Assembly (NCBI GenBank): GCA_024638505.1
Contig: JAHEKE010000008.1
Span: 54,768-118,767, forward strand
Reading direction: 5' to 3'
Origin: Gammaproteobacteria bacterium
GTDB lineage: Bacteria > Pseudomonadota > Gammaproteobacteria > Arenicellales > JAANXG01
Length of the DNA stretch: 64,000 nucleotides
Under the pieces are notes generated by a model. The model had not been told where the DNA came from. It worked only from the letters and a program-made list of their open reading frames with translations, and searched no databases. Shown here piece after piece: positions 19,262 to 26,993 of this stretch (position 1 is the first letter of the stretch; the number at the start of each line of letters is the position of its first letter). The position numbers were made by a program, and so were the translations under genes.

Positions 19262-20653
19262 ATGGCATCAAGTAATGAACGTCATTCCAAATTAGTCAGC
19301 TGGGGAACGGCGTTTATTGTGTGCTTGTTCGCTGCTTACTTTTTTCTTCTGAATCGGCATGTGCCCATATTCGCTGACGATTACTGCCGATGGCGGGAAG
19401 ACTTTGAGCTTTATCACGTATGGTCCTCTACAGTCGGCGAATATCTTGGTTGGACTGGTCGATTTCCAGTCATGTTTTTGAGCTATTCATTTTTTTCAAG
19501 TGGAAGTATAGGAATTGTTCTGCACGACATACTTAATTCGTTTGCCTTGGGAGTCGCTTGCTATCTTGCTGTTACCATCAGTGGTTGCGGTCGTTTCCTC
19601 TGGTGCCGCGTCTGTCTGATCGTATGTTTCGTCTATTTATTGTGGTTCATGCCGAGTGTGTTTGGTGAAGTTGCATTATGGAAGACGGGAGCTATTCAAT
19701 ACTTTTGGGGCATGGTCGTCGCCACTGCATGTCTTGTCCCCGTAATTCGGTTTGCCGTTTGGGATGACCGAGTAGCTTTATCGTCCGTGGTAATCCCACT
19801 GTACGCTCTACTTGCGTTCGTGGGAGGCGCCTGGTTGGAGAACCTCTCCCCAGCAGTGGCTGTAGTCTGGTTCGCGCTGCTCCTTTTAGCCTTTTTGCGT
19901 GGTCGAAAACCCTTGCCCCAAGAACTAGTCATCGGGTTTTTGTGTTGGGTTGCTGGAGCAGTGATACTGATTGTTGCGCCAGGTAACTATGAACGTTTTG
20001 AGCTGGTGGCGTCCGAGCTCTCTCTTTGGGACCGGGTCGCACACGTTACACGCAGACTGCCTGGAATTCCAAGCCTTTCTCTACTCTACATGTTGATTGG
20101 GTTTCTCTTTGTTTCCATCTTGTCTCAGGCCCATGATCTGCGTCGCCGATTCTTTGCAGCTGCAGCGTTTACTGGAGTTGCTGTACTTTCTGCTTACACG
20201 ACCATAGCAGCTCCGGTGTTATTACTGGTCGGACGAACAGCTTTTGCAACGGAGTACTTCCTGATCTTGGCGGTTGTCACTATGTTTCCCCGCGAAGTCT
20301 TTTTGCCACCTAGGAACAAGCTCACTGGTGCACTGCGCATCGCAGTCTTGGTGACCTCTGTCGGGCTCCTTGTACTGTTAGTCTACGATATGAAAGGCAC
20401 GTTTTCTGTGTATCGTTGGGTTTCAAAGCAGGAGGAGCAACGCAAAGAATTGATAGCAGCTGCTCAAGAACGAGGGGAAACAACCGCCAGGTTACCTCCT
20501 CTTAGATATGGGCAGCACTGGAATACTGGTAAGGGCGATGTAAATTACGGTCGTCTTTTTGGGCGAGACATAAGTACAGAGCACAGTGAATGGAAAAACC
20601 AATGTTATGCCCGTGCACACGGTCTAAAATCAGTGGTGCTTAATAAGCAATGA
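19262..20653 (+). CDS. Polytopic membrane protein, DUF6056-like (possible GT-C type)
   Basis: This is an integral membrane protein of 463 aa with about ten hydrophobic segments. The ATG at 19262 was chosen because GAGG lies about seven bases upstream; an in-frame start at 19220 has none. After the first membrane segment comes FADDYCRW, an acidic pair at the start of a periplasmic loop, as in DUF6056 and GT-C glycosyltransferases that use lipid-linked sugars. A soluble tail follows the last membrane segment. The neighbouring glycosyltransferases suggest a role in surface glycan modification. The exact substrate cannot be inferred. Confidence 0.7.
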   Translation: MASSNERHSKLVSWGTAFIVCLFAAYFFLLNRHVPIFADDYCRWREDFELYHVWSSTVGEYLGWTGRFPVMFLSYSFFSSGSIGIVLHDILNSFALGVACYLAVTISGCGRFLWCRVCLIVCFVYLLWFMPSVFGEVALWKTGAIQYFWGMVVATACLVPVIRFAVWDDRVALSSVVIPLYALLAFVGGAWLENLSPAVAVVWFALLLLAFLRGRKPLPQELVIGFLCWVAGAVILIVAPGNYERFELVASELSLWDRVAHVTRRLPGIPSLSLLYMLIGFLFVSILSQAHDLRRRFFAAAAFTGVAVLSAYTTIAAPVLLLVGRTAFATEYFLILAVVTMFPREVFLPPRNKLTGALRIAVLVTSVGLLVLLVYDMKGTFSVYRWVSKQEEQRKELIAAAQERGETTARLPPLRYGQHWNTGKGDVNYGRLFGRDISTEHSEWKNQCYARAHGLKSVVLNKQ

Positions 20654-20848
20654 GCCTCATCTGCTTTCAACTCCAAGTCGGTCGCAAGATTTTTCGTAAG
20701 TGACACACTACCGATTGCTGATTTTATTAATTAAAAAGGCTGGCATTGCCCTTAAGTGCCGGAGCGGTAAGGCAAACGATAAAGCGAATTGATGTTGGAG
20801 CACTAATCAACACCCTGATGATAGTGTGTGAACGGATCCTTGTAAGTC

Positions 20849-21592
20849 TTACCATTTTTTGAAAAAACGGTAGTAGAATAGGTTCCTCAAAAATTCGAAT
20901 ATCGCAGAAATTGGGACGAAAGAACTTCTGCGCTCGTTCTCATAAAATATTGTCGAGACTTCGCCGACATTTTCCTTGTTTCGAAGAGCCTGAATCATAA
21001 TCTCAGCGTCGGTAAACCAGTCGTTCGATATGAGGTTCATCTTTTCGTAAGTTTCGCGGGTCATTACCTTAGGTTTTGAATTGATATCTTGCAACATCGA
21101 TGCTGAAGGGAAAAGGAATCGAAACAACAGATTGTAGAAACGCGATAAGGTCTTTCGGTATAAACCGTCAAACCGCTGCGCCCGAAAGGTCTTCACAATG
21201 TCGTAATGACCGACCCGGAGCGTCCGGTACACTTTAACGATATCGCTGGTCGGCATTTGGCCGTCACCGTCAATCACTGCCAGGTGCCGACCCCTCGCCG
21301 CCTCCAGGCCAGATCGCATATCCCATCCCATCATTCCTCTTTTTTCTCTGGCAACTGCACGACACCTTGCGTCGCCGCGGGCAATTTCTTTTATAATCTC
21401 CGGTGTCTTGTCGTCTGAGCCAGGCAAGAAATTCCCCACCAAAATCAGCTCATAATCGACGCAAGATGACTGTAGTTCATCGGAAAGCTGATCGACAAAT
21501 TGCCGCGCGTACTCTCCGGTTCTATAGCACAGCACTACAACAGAAAGTTCCGGGAGAGAATCAGAGTAGCTTTCTTTTAAGTTCGTTGTCAT
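20849..21592 (-). CDS. Glycosyltransferase family 2
   Basis: This is a 247-aa GT-A fold transferase that would move a sugar from a nucleotide donor to a lipid or glycan. The start SVVVLCYRTGEYARQFVDQL is typical. The metal-binding DxD region reads VIDGDGQMPTSDIV, and RGMMGWDMRSGLEAARG matches dolichol-phosphate-mannose-synthase-like relatives, where a lipid phosphate is the acceptor. No C-terminal membrane segments beyond a short hydrophobic tail are seen. It starts four bases after the end of the SDR gene at 21597-22352, so the two are co-transcribed. Confidence 0.88.
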   Translation of the reverse strand: MTTNLKESYSDSLPELSVVVLCYRTGEYARQFVDQLSDELQSSCVDYELILVGNFLPGSDDKTPEIIKEIARGDARCRAVAREKRGMMGWDMRSGLEAARGRHLAVIDGDGQMPTSDIVKVYRTLRVGHYDIVKTFRAQRFDGLYRKTLSRFYNLLFRFLFPSASMLQDINSKPKVMTRETYEKMNLISNDWFTDAEIMIQALRNKENVGEVSTIFYENERRSSFVPISAIFEFLRNLFYYRFFKKW

Positions 21593-21596
21593 CCAG

Positions 21597-22352
21597 CTAT
21601 CGCTTAAATGAGCGCGTTATGGCTTCAAACAAACCGTCTGGAAGCCAGCCAAAAAGCTGGATAAGGACAGAAACGTACCAGGGATAATAGAATGTGTGAC
21701 CAGGTTTTGAAGCGGATTTGATGATAAAGCGAGACGCGTTTTCGGGAGACGTTACCCAATACCGTGCTTTCTCACCATCCTGCTTCGCAAAGCGCGGATT
21801 TATTTCAGTATCGACTGGACCCAGATAAACCACCTTGAAGAGGACGCCAAATTCCCGGTAGCGCAAGCGGAGACTTCTGAAGGCCATAGTTAATCCAGCT
21901 TTACTCGCCGCGTACGCCACACTCGACGTATCTGGCCAATGGGCAAACAACGACGATATAGCGATAAACTGACAATTCTCTTTACCTAAACAATGATCGA
22001 TAAACAGGTTAACCAAGATGAGAGCGCCTTCGAGATTGGTGCGGAGGGTTTCACGAGAAATTTCTGTGGATAAGTGTGGCAGCGGTTCCTCGATATCAAC
22101 AGCAGCGTTAAGAATAAACATAGAGGGGAAATAGCCGCTTTTCATCATTTCTTCCCGTAATTTTAATACGGCTTTTTCGTTTTTAACGTCACAAACGGAG
22201 TAAAAAAACTTTGAACTATTCAACTCCTGTCTGAGTTCTTTTAATTGATGTTCCCGACGGGCTACTCCCCATACCTCATGTCCAGCCGCAATAAGCTGCC
22301 GGGCTAAAACTCTTCCGATTCCTGAGGAAACGCCTGTTATAAATACACGCAC
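21597..22352 (-). CDS. Short-chain dehydrogenase/reductase
   Basis: This is a 251-aa NAD(P)-dependent oxidoreductase of the classical SDR family. The cofactor motif is TGVSSGIG at residues 6-13, NAA near residue 87 is the structural NAG-type motif, the catalytic Ser lies in AISSLFA and the active-site pair is YAASK. A hydrophobic segment near residue 225 (FYYPWYVSVLIQLFGWLP) suggests membrane association, as in lipid-acting SDRs such as those related to 3-ketosphinganine reductase. The substrate is unknown. It is coupled to the following GT2 gene. Confidence 0.9.
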   Translation of the reverse strand: MRVFITGVSSGIGRVLARQLIAAGHEVWGVARREHQLKELRQELNSSKFFYSVCDVKNEKAVLKLREEMMKSGYFPSMFILNAAVDIEEPLPHLSTEISRETLRTNLEGALILVNLFIDHCLGKENCQFIAISSLFAHWPDTSSVAYAASKAGLTMAFRSLRLRYREFGVLFKVVYLGPVDTEINPRFAKQDGEKARYWVTSPENASRFIIKSASKPGHTFYYPWYVSVLIQLFGWLPDGLFEAITRSFKR

Positions 22353-22509
22353 TTGCTTATTAGTGGAGTACCGAATGACGCGGAAACATCAGCCTTTGTG
22401 CATCATGTTTAGAACGTCAATAATATTCTTGAAATTCTTTTCTGCAATCAAAATCGTTGCAGGACAACTTGTGTGCTTATACGATGTGATACGAAATGGT
22501 GTTTTAGGT

Positions 22510-23649
22510 TTAGTGTGAATGTGATTGAGCTCTATCTCGCCTCAAGCCGGAATTTTTTTTCGTTGCCTCCAAAATAAGGTCATCCCAGGCTCTCATCACT
22601 TTAGAGGTCCCAAACCTCTCAACAATTATTTTGGCTCCTGTACCGAGTTTGTTACGCAGATTGTCATCGTATATCAGCATCAATATAGCATCCGATAATG
22701 CCTTACTGTCATTAGGCGGTATAACAATGCCGTTGTTTCCGGGCGCTATAATATCGAAGACACTGTTACTGTACTTTGTTGCGATTACCGGACAGCCGTT
22801 GGCCATTGCCTCGCATAAACCCATAGGGAACCCTTCATAACGTGAGCTGAGGACGAAAAGTCCGGCCCGCCGCAGTAAAGCAGCAGAATCTTCAATAATG
22901 CCTGGAAATTCAACTCGCTCTTCGATTCCAAGTTGCTCAGCCAAATCTTCAAGCTTTGTTCTCTGCGGCCCTTCGCCTATCACCATCAGATTCCAGTCTG
23001 CGACCTCGGCAGGCAGCGCGGAAAAAGAGCGTAACAGAATGTCGAAACCCTTCTGAGGGTGTAGCCGGCCCATGGCGAGTATCAATTTTTTCCGACCAGA
23101 GATCACCCTGCTTCCATCAATGGGCGGTGTCGTCAGCGGGTTTGGGATGACTATCGTTTTCTTCTGCAGCTTTGGCTCGAAGAAGTACTTTGCATCATTG
23201 GTTAGAACTACAATCCGATCTGCCCATGGGTAGGCTATTTTCCGAAGAATAGTCCAGCTTCGGGGTAGCGGGATCTTATAAGGGTCATTGTGTTCAGATA
23301 CAATAACCCTGATCCGTAGCCAGCGAGTTGCGCATAGAGTTAAGATGTTAGTCTCGGTAAGAAAACTGATAACTACATCGGGCTGGCTCTTTTTTACCGC
23401 TTTTCTCAGCACCATCAAACGCCAGAGGTTGTTGGCTACAGCGCTAACTACATTGGTGGAGTGTTTCAAAAGAGTGAGGGGTTGGTAGCCTACGGCGTTT
23501 TTTAAAGAAAAGAATGGCGGCTCGTCAGCCGGGGCAAATGTCAATACGGTGACTTGGTGCAGAAGATCAGCCCAGTAGTTGGCCATAACTGATAAAACCC
23601 GCTCCGCCCCACCAGGCTGCAGCGACGGAATGATAAGTGTGATCTTCAC
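22510..23649 (-). CDS. Glycosyltransferase family 4
   Basis: This is a 379-aa retaining GT-B transferase. The N-terminal acceptor domain starts IPSLQPGGAERVLSVMANYW, typical for GT4. The donor domain holds AMGRLHPQKGFDILLRSF and the EX7E region SRYEGFPMGLCEAMANGCPVI with both catalytic Glu residues. It lies on the same strand as the SDR and GT2 genes and 22 bases downstream of the HupE-like gene. A role in capsule or O-antigen sugar addition is inferred from the family and neighbours. Confidence 0.93.
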   Translation of the reverse strand: MKITLIIPSLQPGGAERVLSVMANYWADLLHQVTVLTFAPADEPPFFSLKNAVGYQPLTLLKHSTNVVSAVANNLWRLMVLRKAVKKSQPDVVISFLTETNILTLCATRWLRIRVIVSEHNDPYKIPLPRSWTILRKIAYPWADRIVVLTNDAKYFFEPKLQKKTIVIPNPLTTPPIDGSRVISGRKKLILAMGRLHPQKGFDILLRSFSALPAEVADWNLMVIGEGPQRTKLEDLAEQLGIEERVEFPGIIEDSAALLRRAGLFVLSSRYEGFPMGLCEAMANGCPVIATKYSNSVFDIIAPGNNGIVIPPNDSKALSDAILMLIYDDNLRNKLGTGAKIIVERFGTSKVMRAWDDLILEATKKNSGLRRDRAQSHSH

Positions 23650-23671
23650 TGCTGCTTAGTTTTTTGTAATA

Positions 23672-24856
23672 TCAAAGGCCTGCTGCCCGCTCCACGCTCC
23701 ACCACAGGGCTATTGCGGCTATAACGGCTGATCCGCCTGTAACCACAACGGGCACATACACTTTTGCATTACGGATTAAAAATAAAAGTGGAAATACAAT
23801 AGTGATGATTGTGATCTGACCCAATTCAACGCCCAGATTGAATCCTATGAGGCTTTTCATTTTCGAAATCTGCCCCAGCATGAGCTCATTCAGAACGCTA
23901 GCGAAACCAAGGCCATGAAATAAACCGAAGGCCAAGACGAACCACCATACCTGCTTCTTGATTATTGGGTATATGTTGTTTATAGCCACAACAAATACGG
24001 AGAATGCGATTACCGATTCCACCGCACGGGAAGGAATGGTCACCATACCCAGTGCCGACAAAGTTAAAGTGATTGAGTGACCAATAGTAAAAAGCGTAAC
24101 GATTTTCAAAACGTTGATAAACGCCGTTCTAAAATGTACTACGGGCTGAAACGATCCGTTTTGCCTTGCCACAACCGCTGTGATGACCAGCGCAATTAGA
24201 AACAAGACATGATCTAAGCCAATCCAAATGTGCCATGTGCCTTCCCAAATAAACTTCTTCCACGTGGCAGGAGTCGGATCGATCATCAGATTTAATTTCT
24301 GCCGCTGAGCATGTGGCCCAAAGATCAGAGAAACTGTTGCATGATTGCCCTTGAGCCCCGTTTTCGCATTCTCTTCGAGAATGAGCCAACCTCTGTGGTC
24401 CGAATCAGTGTGATGAATCGCCGTATACTCGATGTCCAGGGCGTTGGGTATTGAGGCGTGCATGGGAATGCGAAAGTGGGCAACCAGGAAATTCGAGACC
24501 TCGATGTCCAGGGTCTCGAATTGAGCGTAGTCGATCCGAAGAGGTTGGTCGGCACTGTACACGCGGAATCTTTCAGTCAGATAAGATCTAATCCTATCTT
24601 GGGCCTGGTTAACTTCGTTGGCTGAAACCACAGCGTCTCCGTTGAGGTCGAGTCCTATGGCTCTATTAATATCGTCGGTAGGTATCTCCAAGCGCCCGCT
24701 AAGCGACTGATCGCCGACTCGAAGGAATATGTAGCTCTGCCCCAGTGCGTGGGCGGCAGCCAGTTCAATGCCGGTAAAAAATATCAGCAGTACGACAAGC
24801 AGCCTGGCAATGGGGTGTCTCGTGACTTGAGCGTGTTTAATTCTGTTATCTTGCAT
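23672..24856 (-). CDS. HupE/UreJ-family membrane protein with EF-hand-like loop
   Basis: This 394-aa protein of the HupE/UreJ_2 type has a signal peptide ending near AAAHA, a soluble N-terminal domain and a C-terminal domain of about seven membrane segments. The membrane part has GLDHVLFLIAL, FTIGHSITLTLS, FGLFHGLGFASV and FNLGVELGQ, conserved in the family. HupE relatives transport nickel or cobalt; that role is not proven for this branch. The soluble domain contains DLNGDAVVSANE at about residues 70-81, a perfect 12-residue EF-hand calcium loop. The ATG at 24856 was preferred over a GTG at 24886; neither has a good ribosome binding site. It is divergent from the NRPS cluster. Confidence 0.85.
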   Translation of the reverse strand: MQDNRIKHAQVTRHPIARLLVVLLIFFTGIELAAAHALGQSYIFLRVGDQSLSGRLEIPTDDINRAIGLDLNGDAVVSANEVNQAQDRIRSYLTERFRVYSADQPLRIDYAQFETLDIEVSNFLVAHFRIPMHASIPNALDIEYTAIHHTDSDHRGWLILEENAKTGLKGNHATVSLIFGPHAQRQKLNLMIDPTPATWKKFIWEGTWHIWIGLDHVLFLIALVITAVVARQNGSFQPVVHFRTAFINVLKIVTLFTIGHSITLTLSALGMVTIPSRAVESVIAFSVFVVAINNIYPIIKKQVWWFVLAFGLFHGLGFASVLNELMLGQISKMKSLIGFNLGVELGQITIITIVFPLLFLIRNAKVYVPVVVTGGSAVIAAIALWWSVERAAGL

Positions 24857-25014
24857 AATTGAGGTTGTCACACGCGTGATTACCACTAGGGCTCATCTGC
24901 ATATGGAATAAGGTAATTAGGGATGAATACCAACTGGCGCGGTATTACTTACTTTTATTTAGTGTGTACAGTTTGCATGATATCGCGTAAGCAAGATGTG
25001 ACGGTAGCGTTAAC

Positions 25015-25024
25015 TGAACGTTCA
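25015..25024. promoter_or_regulatory. Short palindrome TGAACGTTCA before the NRPS cluster
   Basis: A perfect 10-base palindrome lies 87 bases upstream of the first NRPS gene, within the 254-base space shared with the divergent HupE-like gene. It could be an operator for a dimeric regulator. A 10-base palindrome may also arise by chance, so this is only a candidate. Confidence 0.25.
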
Positions 25025-25110
25025 CATTTTCTTCACGATCTGTTCAGCACCATACGTTGTTTTAGGCGTTGATTTAGCGTTAGCAGTTCTGAGATTCTGC
25101 TGGTCATGAA

Positions 25111-26667
25111 ATGAAATATTTACTTACCCACGCTATTGAAGAAACAGCAGACCGTTTGACCGAACAGACTGCCTTCCGCTTTGAAAAGGATAGTATCAGT
25201 TACGGAGAATTCGCCTTAAACGTCCGACGTTTAGCTAATTTTTTAGTCGAGCAGGGAGTAGCCAAGGGAGATAGGGTAGGGATTTTTCGTAGAAAGGGCA
25301 TTCCATCCGCGCTGGCTGTGTACGGCATTATGGCCGCCGGCGCCGCCTACGTCCCACTTGACCCAATGATGCCGCTCGAGCGTCTGCGGGCGATCGTTGA
25401 GGATTGCGGTATTCGCGACTTAGTATCGGAGAATAGCCAGGTCAAGACCTTATCAGATCTTGTTCAAGATACGCCTCTGCGGACGCTTGTGGGATTAGAA
25501 GGGGAGAGCGCAGCATCGCTTGACGGCGCCTCCTGGTCTCAGGTGATTGACAGTCCGGATCATATGCCCAAGGTTTGCGTGATGGAACAAGACCTGGCCT
25601 ACATCATGTATACATCAGGATCGACCGGTCAGCCTAAAGGGCTAGCACATACACACTACAGTGGTCTTAGCTATGCCACCATGGCTGCCGAAACCTATGG
25701 TGTAACAAACACCGATAAGATAGCCAATCACTCAAGTCTTCATTTCGATATGTCGACTTTCGACTACTTCAGCGGGCCCCTGGGCGGCGCTACCACCATT
25801 ATCATCAGTGAACAGTGCACCAAGTTTCCAGCAAACATGTCTCGCCTTATCGAGGACGAGGGTATTACTATCTGGTACTCGGTCCCGTGGGCTCTAATAC
25901 AGTTGCTACAGTTCGGTGCGCTGGAGAAACGGAATCTTGGCTCTCTGCGCTGGGTGATGTTTGGTGGTGAACCCTTTCCCTCCAAACACTTGCGAGATTT
26001 GATGCAGGCCTTGCCCGGGGCACGATTCAGCAACGTATATGGCCCCGCAGAAGTTAATCAGTGCACCTATTACCACCTTACCGAGCCGCCGGCGATAGAT
26101 GATGACGTCCCTATAGGAAAAATCTGGGCTAATGCGGACGGGATGGTTGTCGATGAAAGAGACCAACTTACACCAAGCGGGGAAGTCGGTGAGTTGCTCG
26201 TACGCACGCCGACTATGATGCGAGGTTACTGGGCCCGTCCTGATTTGAACCAAAAGGTGTTTCACCGCTCCTTAGGTCCTGGCGGGCTGGAGCAGATTTA
26301 CCTGCGCACCGGCGACCTTGTTCGAGAGGACTCGAACGGCAGCTACGTCTTCGTTGGTCGCAAAGATCGTCAGGTCAAGATACGAGGGTATAGGGTAGAA
26401 TTGGATGAAATCGAAGCGGCACTATGTTCCCTGGAAGGGGTCATGGAAGCCGCAGTTGTGTCTGTGTTTGATGGGCAGGCAACAAATCATGTCAAAGCAG
26501 CGGTGACTCTCAAGCCAGGAGTTTACCTCGAACAAGCAGACATGCTTGCCCATGCCAAGCAGAAGATCCCCAGCTACGCGATACCGGAGCAAATTGCGGT
26601 CGTGAAGGATTTTCCAAGGACTACCTCGGGTAAAATTGACCGCCGGGAACTGCGGACCATTCTGTAA
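25111..26667 (+). CDS. Stand-alone amino acid adenylation enzyme
   Basis: This 518-aa protein is a free adenylation domain that would activate an amino acid as its AMP ester and load it on the carrier protein encoded next. All core motifs are present: YTSGSTGQPKG (A3), YGPAE (A5), YLRTGDLV (A7), GRKDRQVKIRGYRVELDEIE (A8) and the catalytic Lys in SGKID (A10). My hand alignment to the phenylalanine domain of gramicidin synthetase gives the pocket residues D-M-F-Y-M-G-V-Q-C-K. I cannot match that code to a known amino acid with confidence. The free A plus free carrier layout is that of PltF/PigI-type proline loading, but the code differs from the proline code I remember for that group. It is the first gene of the cluster. 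Confidence 0.9.
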   Translation: MKYLLTHAIEETADRLTEQTAFRFEKDSISYGEFALNVRRLANFLVEQGVAKGDRVGIFRRKGIPSALAVYGIMAAGAAYVPLDPMMPLERLRAIVEDCGIRDLVSENSQVKTLSDLVQDTPLRTLVGLEGESAASLDGASWSQVIDSPDHMPKVCVMEQDLAYIMYTSGSTGQPKGLAHTHYSGLSYATMAAETYGVTNTDKIANHSSLHFDMSTFDYFSGPLGGATTIIISEQCTKFPANMSRLIEDEGITIWYSVPWALIQLLQFGALEKRNLGSLRWVMFGGEPFPSKHLRDLMQALPGARFSNVYGPAEVNQCTYYHLTEPPAIDDDVPIGKIWANADGMVVDERDQLTPSGEVGELLVRTPTMMRGYWARPDLNQKVFHRSLGPGGLEQIYLRTGDLVREDSNGSYVFVGRKDRQVKIRGYRVELDEIEAALCSLEGVMEAAVVSVFDGQATNHVKAAVTLKPGVYLEQADMLAHAKQKIPSYAIPEQIAVVKDFPRTTSGKIDRRELRTIL

Positions 26668-26696
26668 CCTGTTTCGGTCAGCAGAAATAGATAGCG

Positions 26697-26969
26697 ATGA
26701 CGATGCAAACCACGAAAGCAAAGATTAGGCAATTTATAGAAAGTGAATTGATAACGAAGTCTGATACTTCCAGTCTTGAAGATCACGACGACCTGCTTAT
26801 GAGTAACATGTTGGACTCCCTGGGCGTCATGCGCCTGGTAGAGTATCTTGAGAGAATGAACGCAACGAAGATTCCTCCAGAGGACATCACACTCGAAAAT
26901 TTTCAAAGCGTTAACAAGATCGCTACCTACCTCTCAGCGCAGGTCGGGCAGACCGCACTGGGAAAATGA
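26697..26969 (+). CDS. Stand-alone peptidyl/acyl carrier protein
   Basis: This is a 90-aa carrier protein of the four-helix type. The phosphopantetheine attachment Ser is in NMLDSLGVMRLV (LDSLG) at about residue 41. Tight spacing, 29 bases after the adenylation gene and 24 before the large NRPS, shows one transcription unit. It most likely receives the amino acid activated by the upstream enzyme and presents it to the first condensation domain. A phosphopantetheinyl transferase is not in the window. Confidence 0.9.
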   Translation: MTMQTTKAKIRQFIESELITKSDTSSLEDHDDLLMSNMLDSLGVMRLVEYLERMNATKIPPEDITLENFQSVNKIATYLSAQVGQTALGK

Positions 26970-26993
26970 TCTTTCGGGCACTTACAAAGCGTT

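Noticed and set aside
25111..26667. Assigning the free adenylation enzyme to proline
   Set aside because: Gene context suggests it, but the hand-read pocket code differs from the proline code I remember for PltF/PigI-like enzymes.
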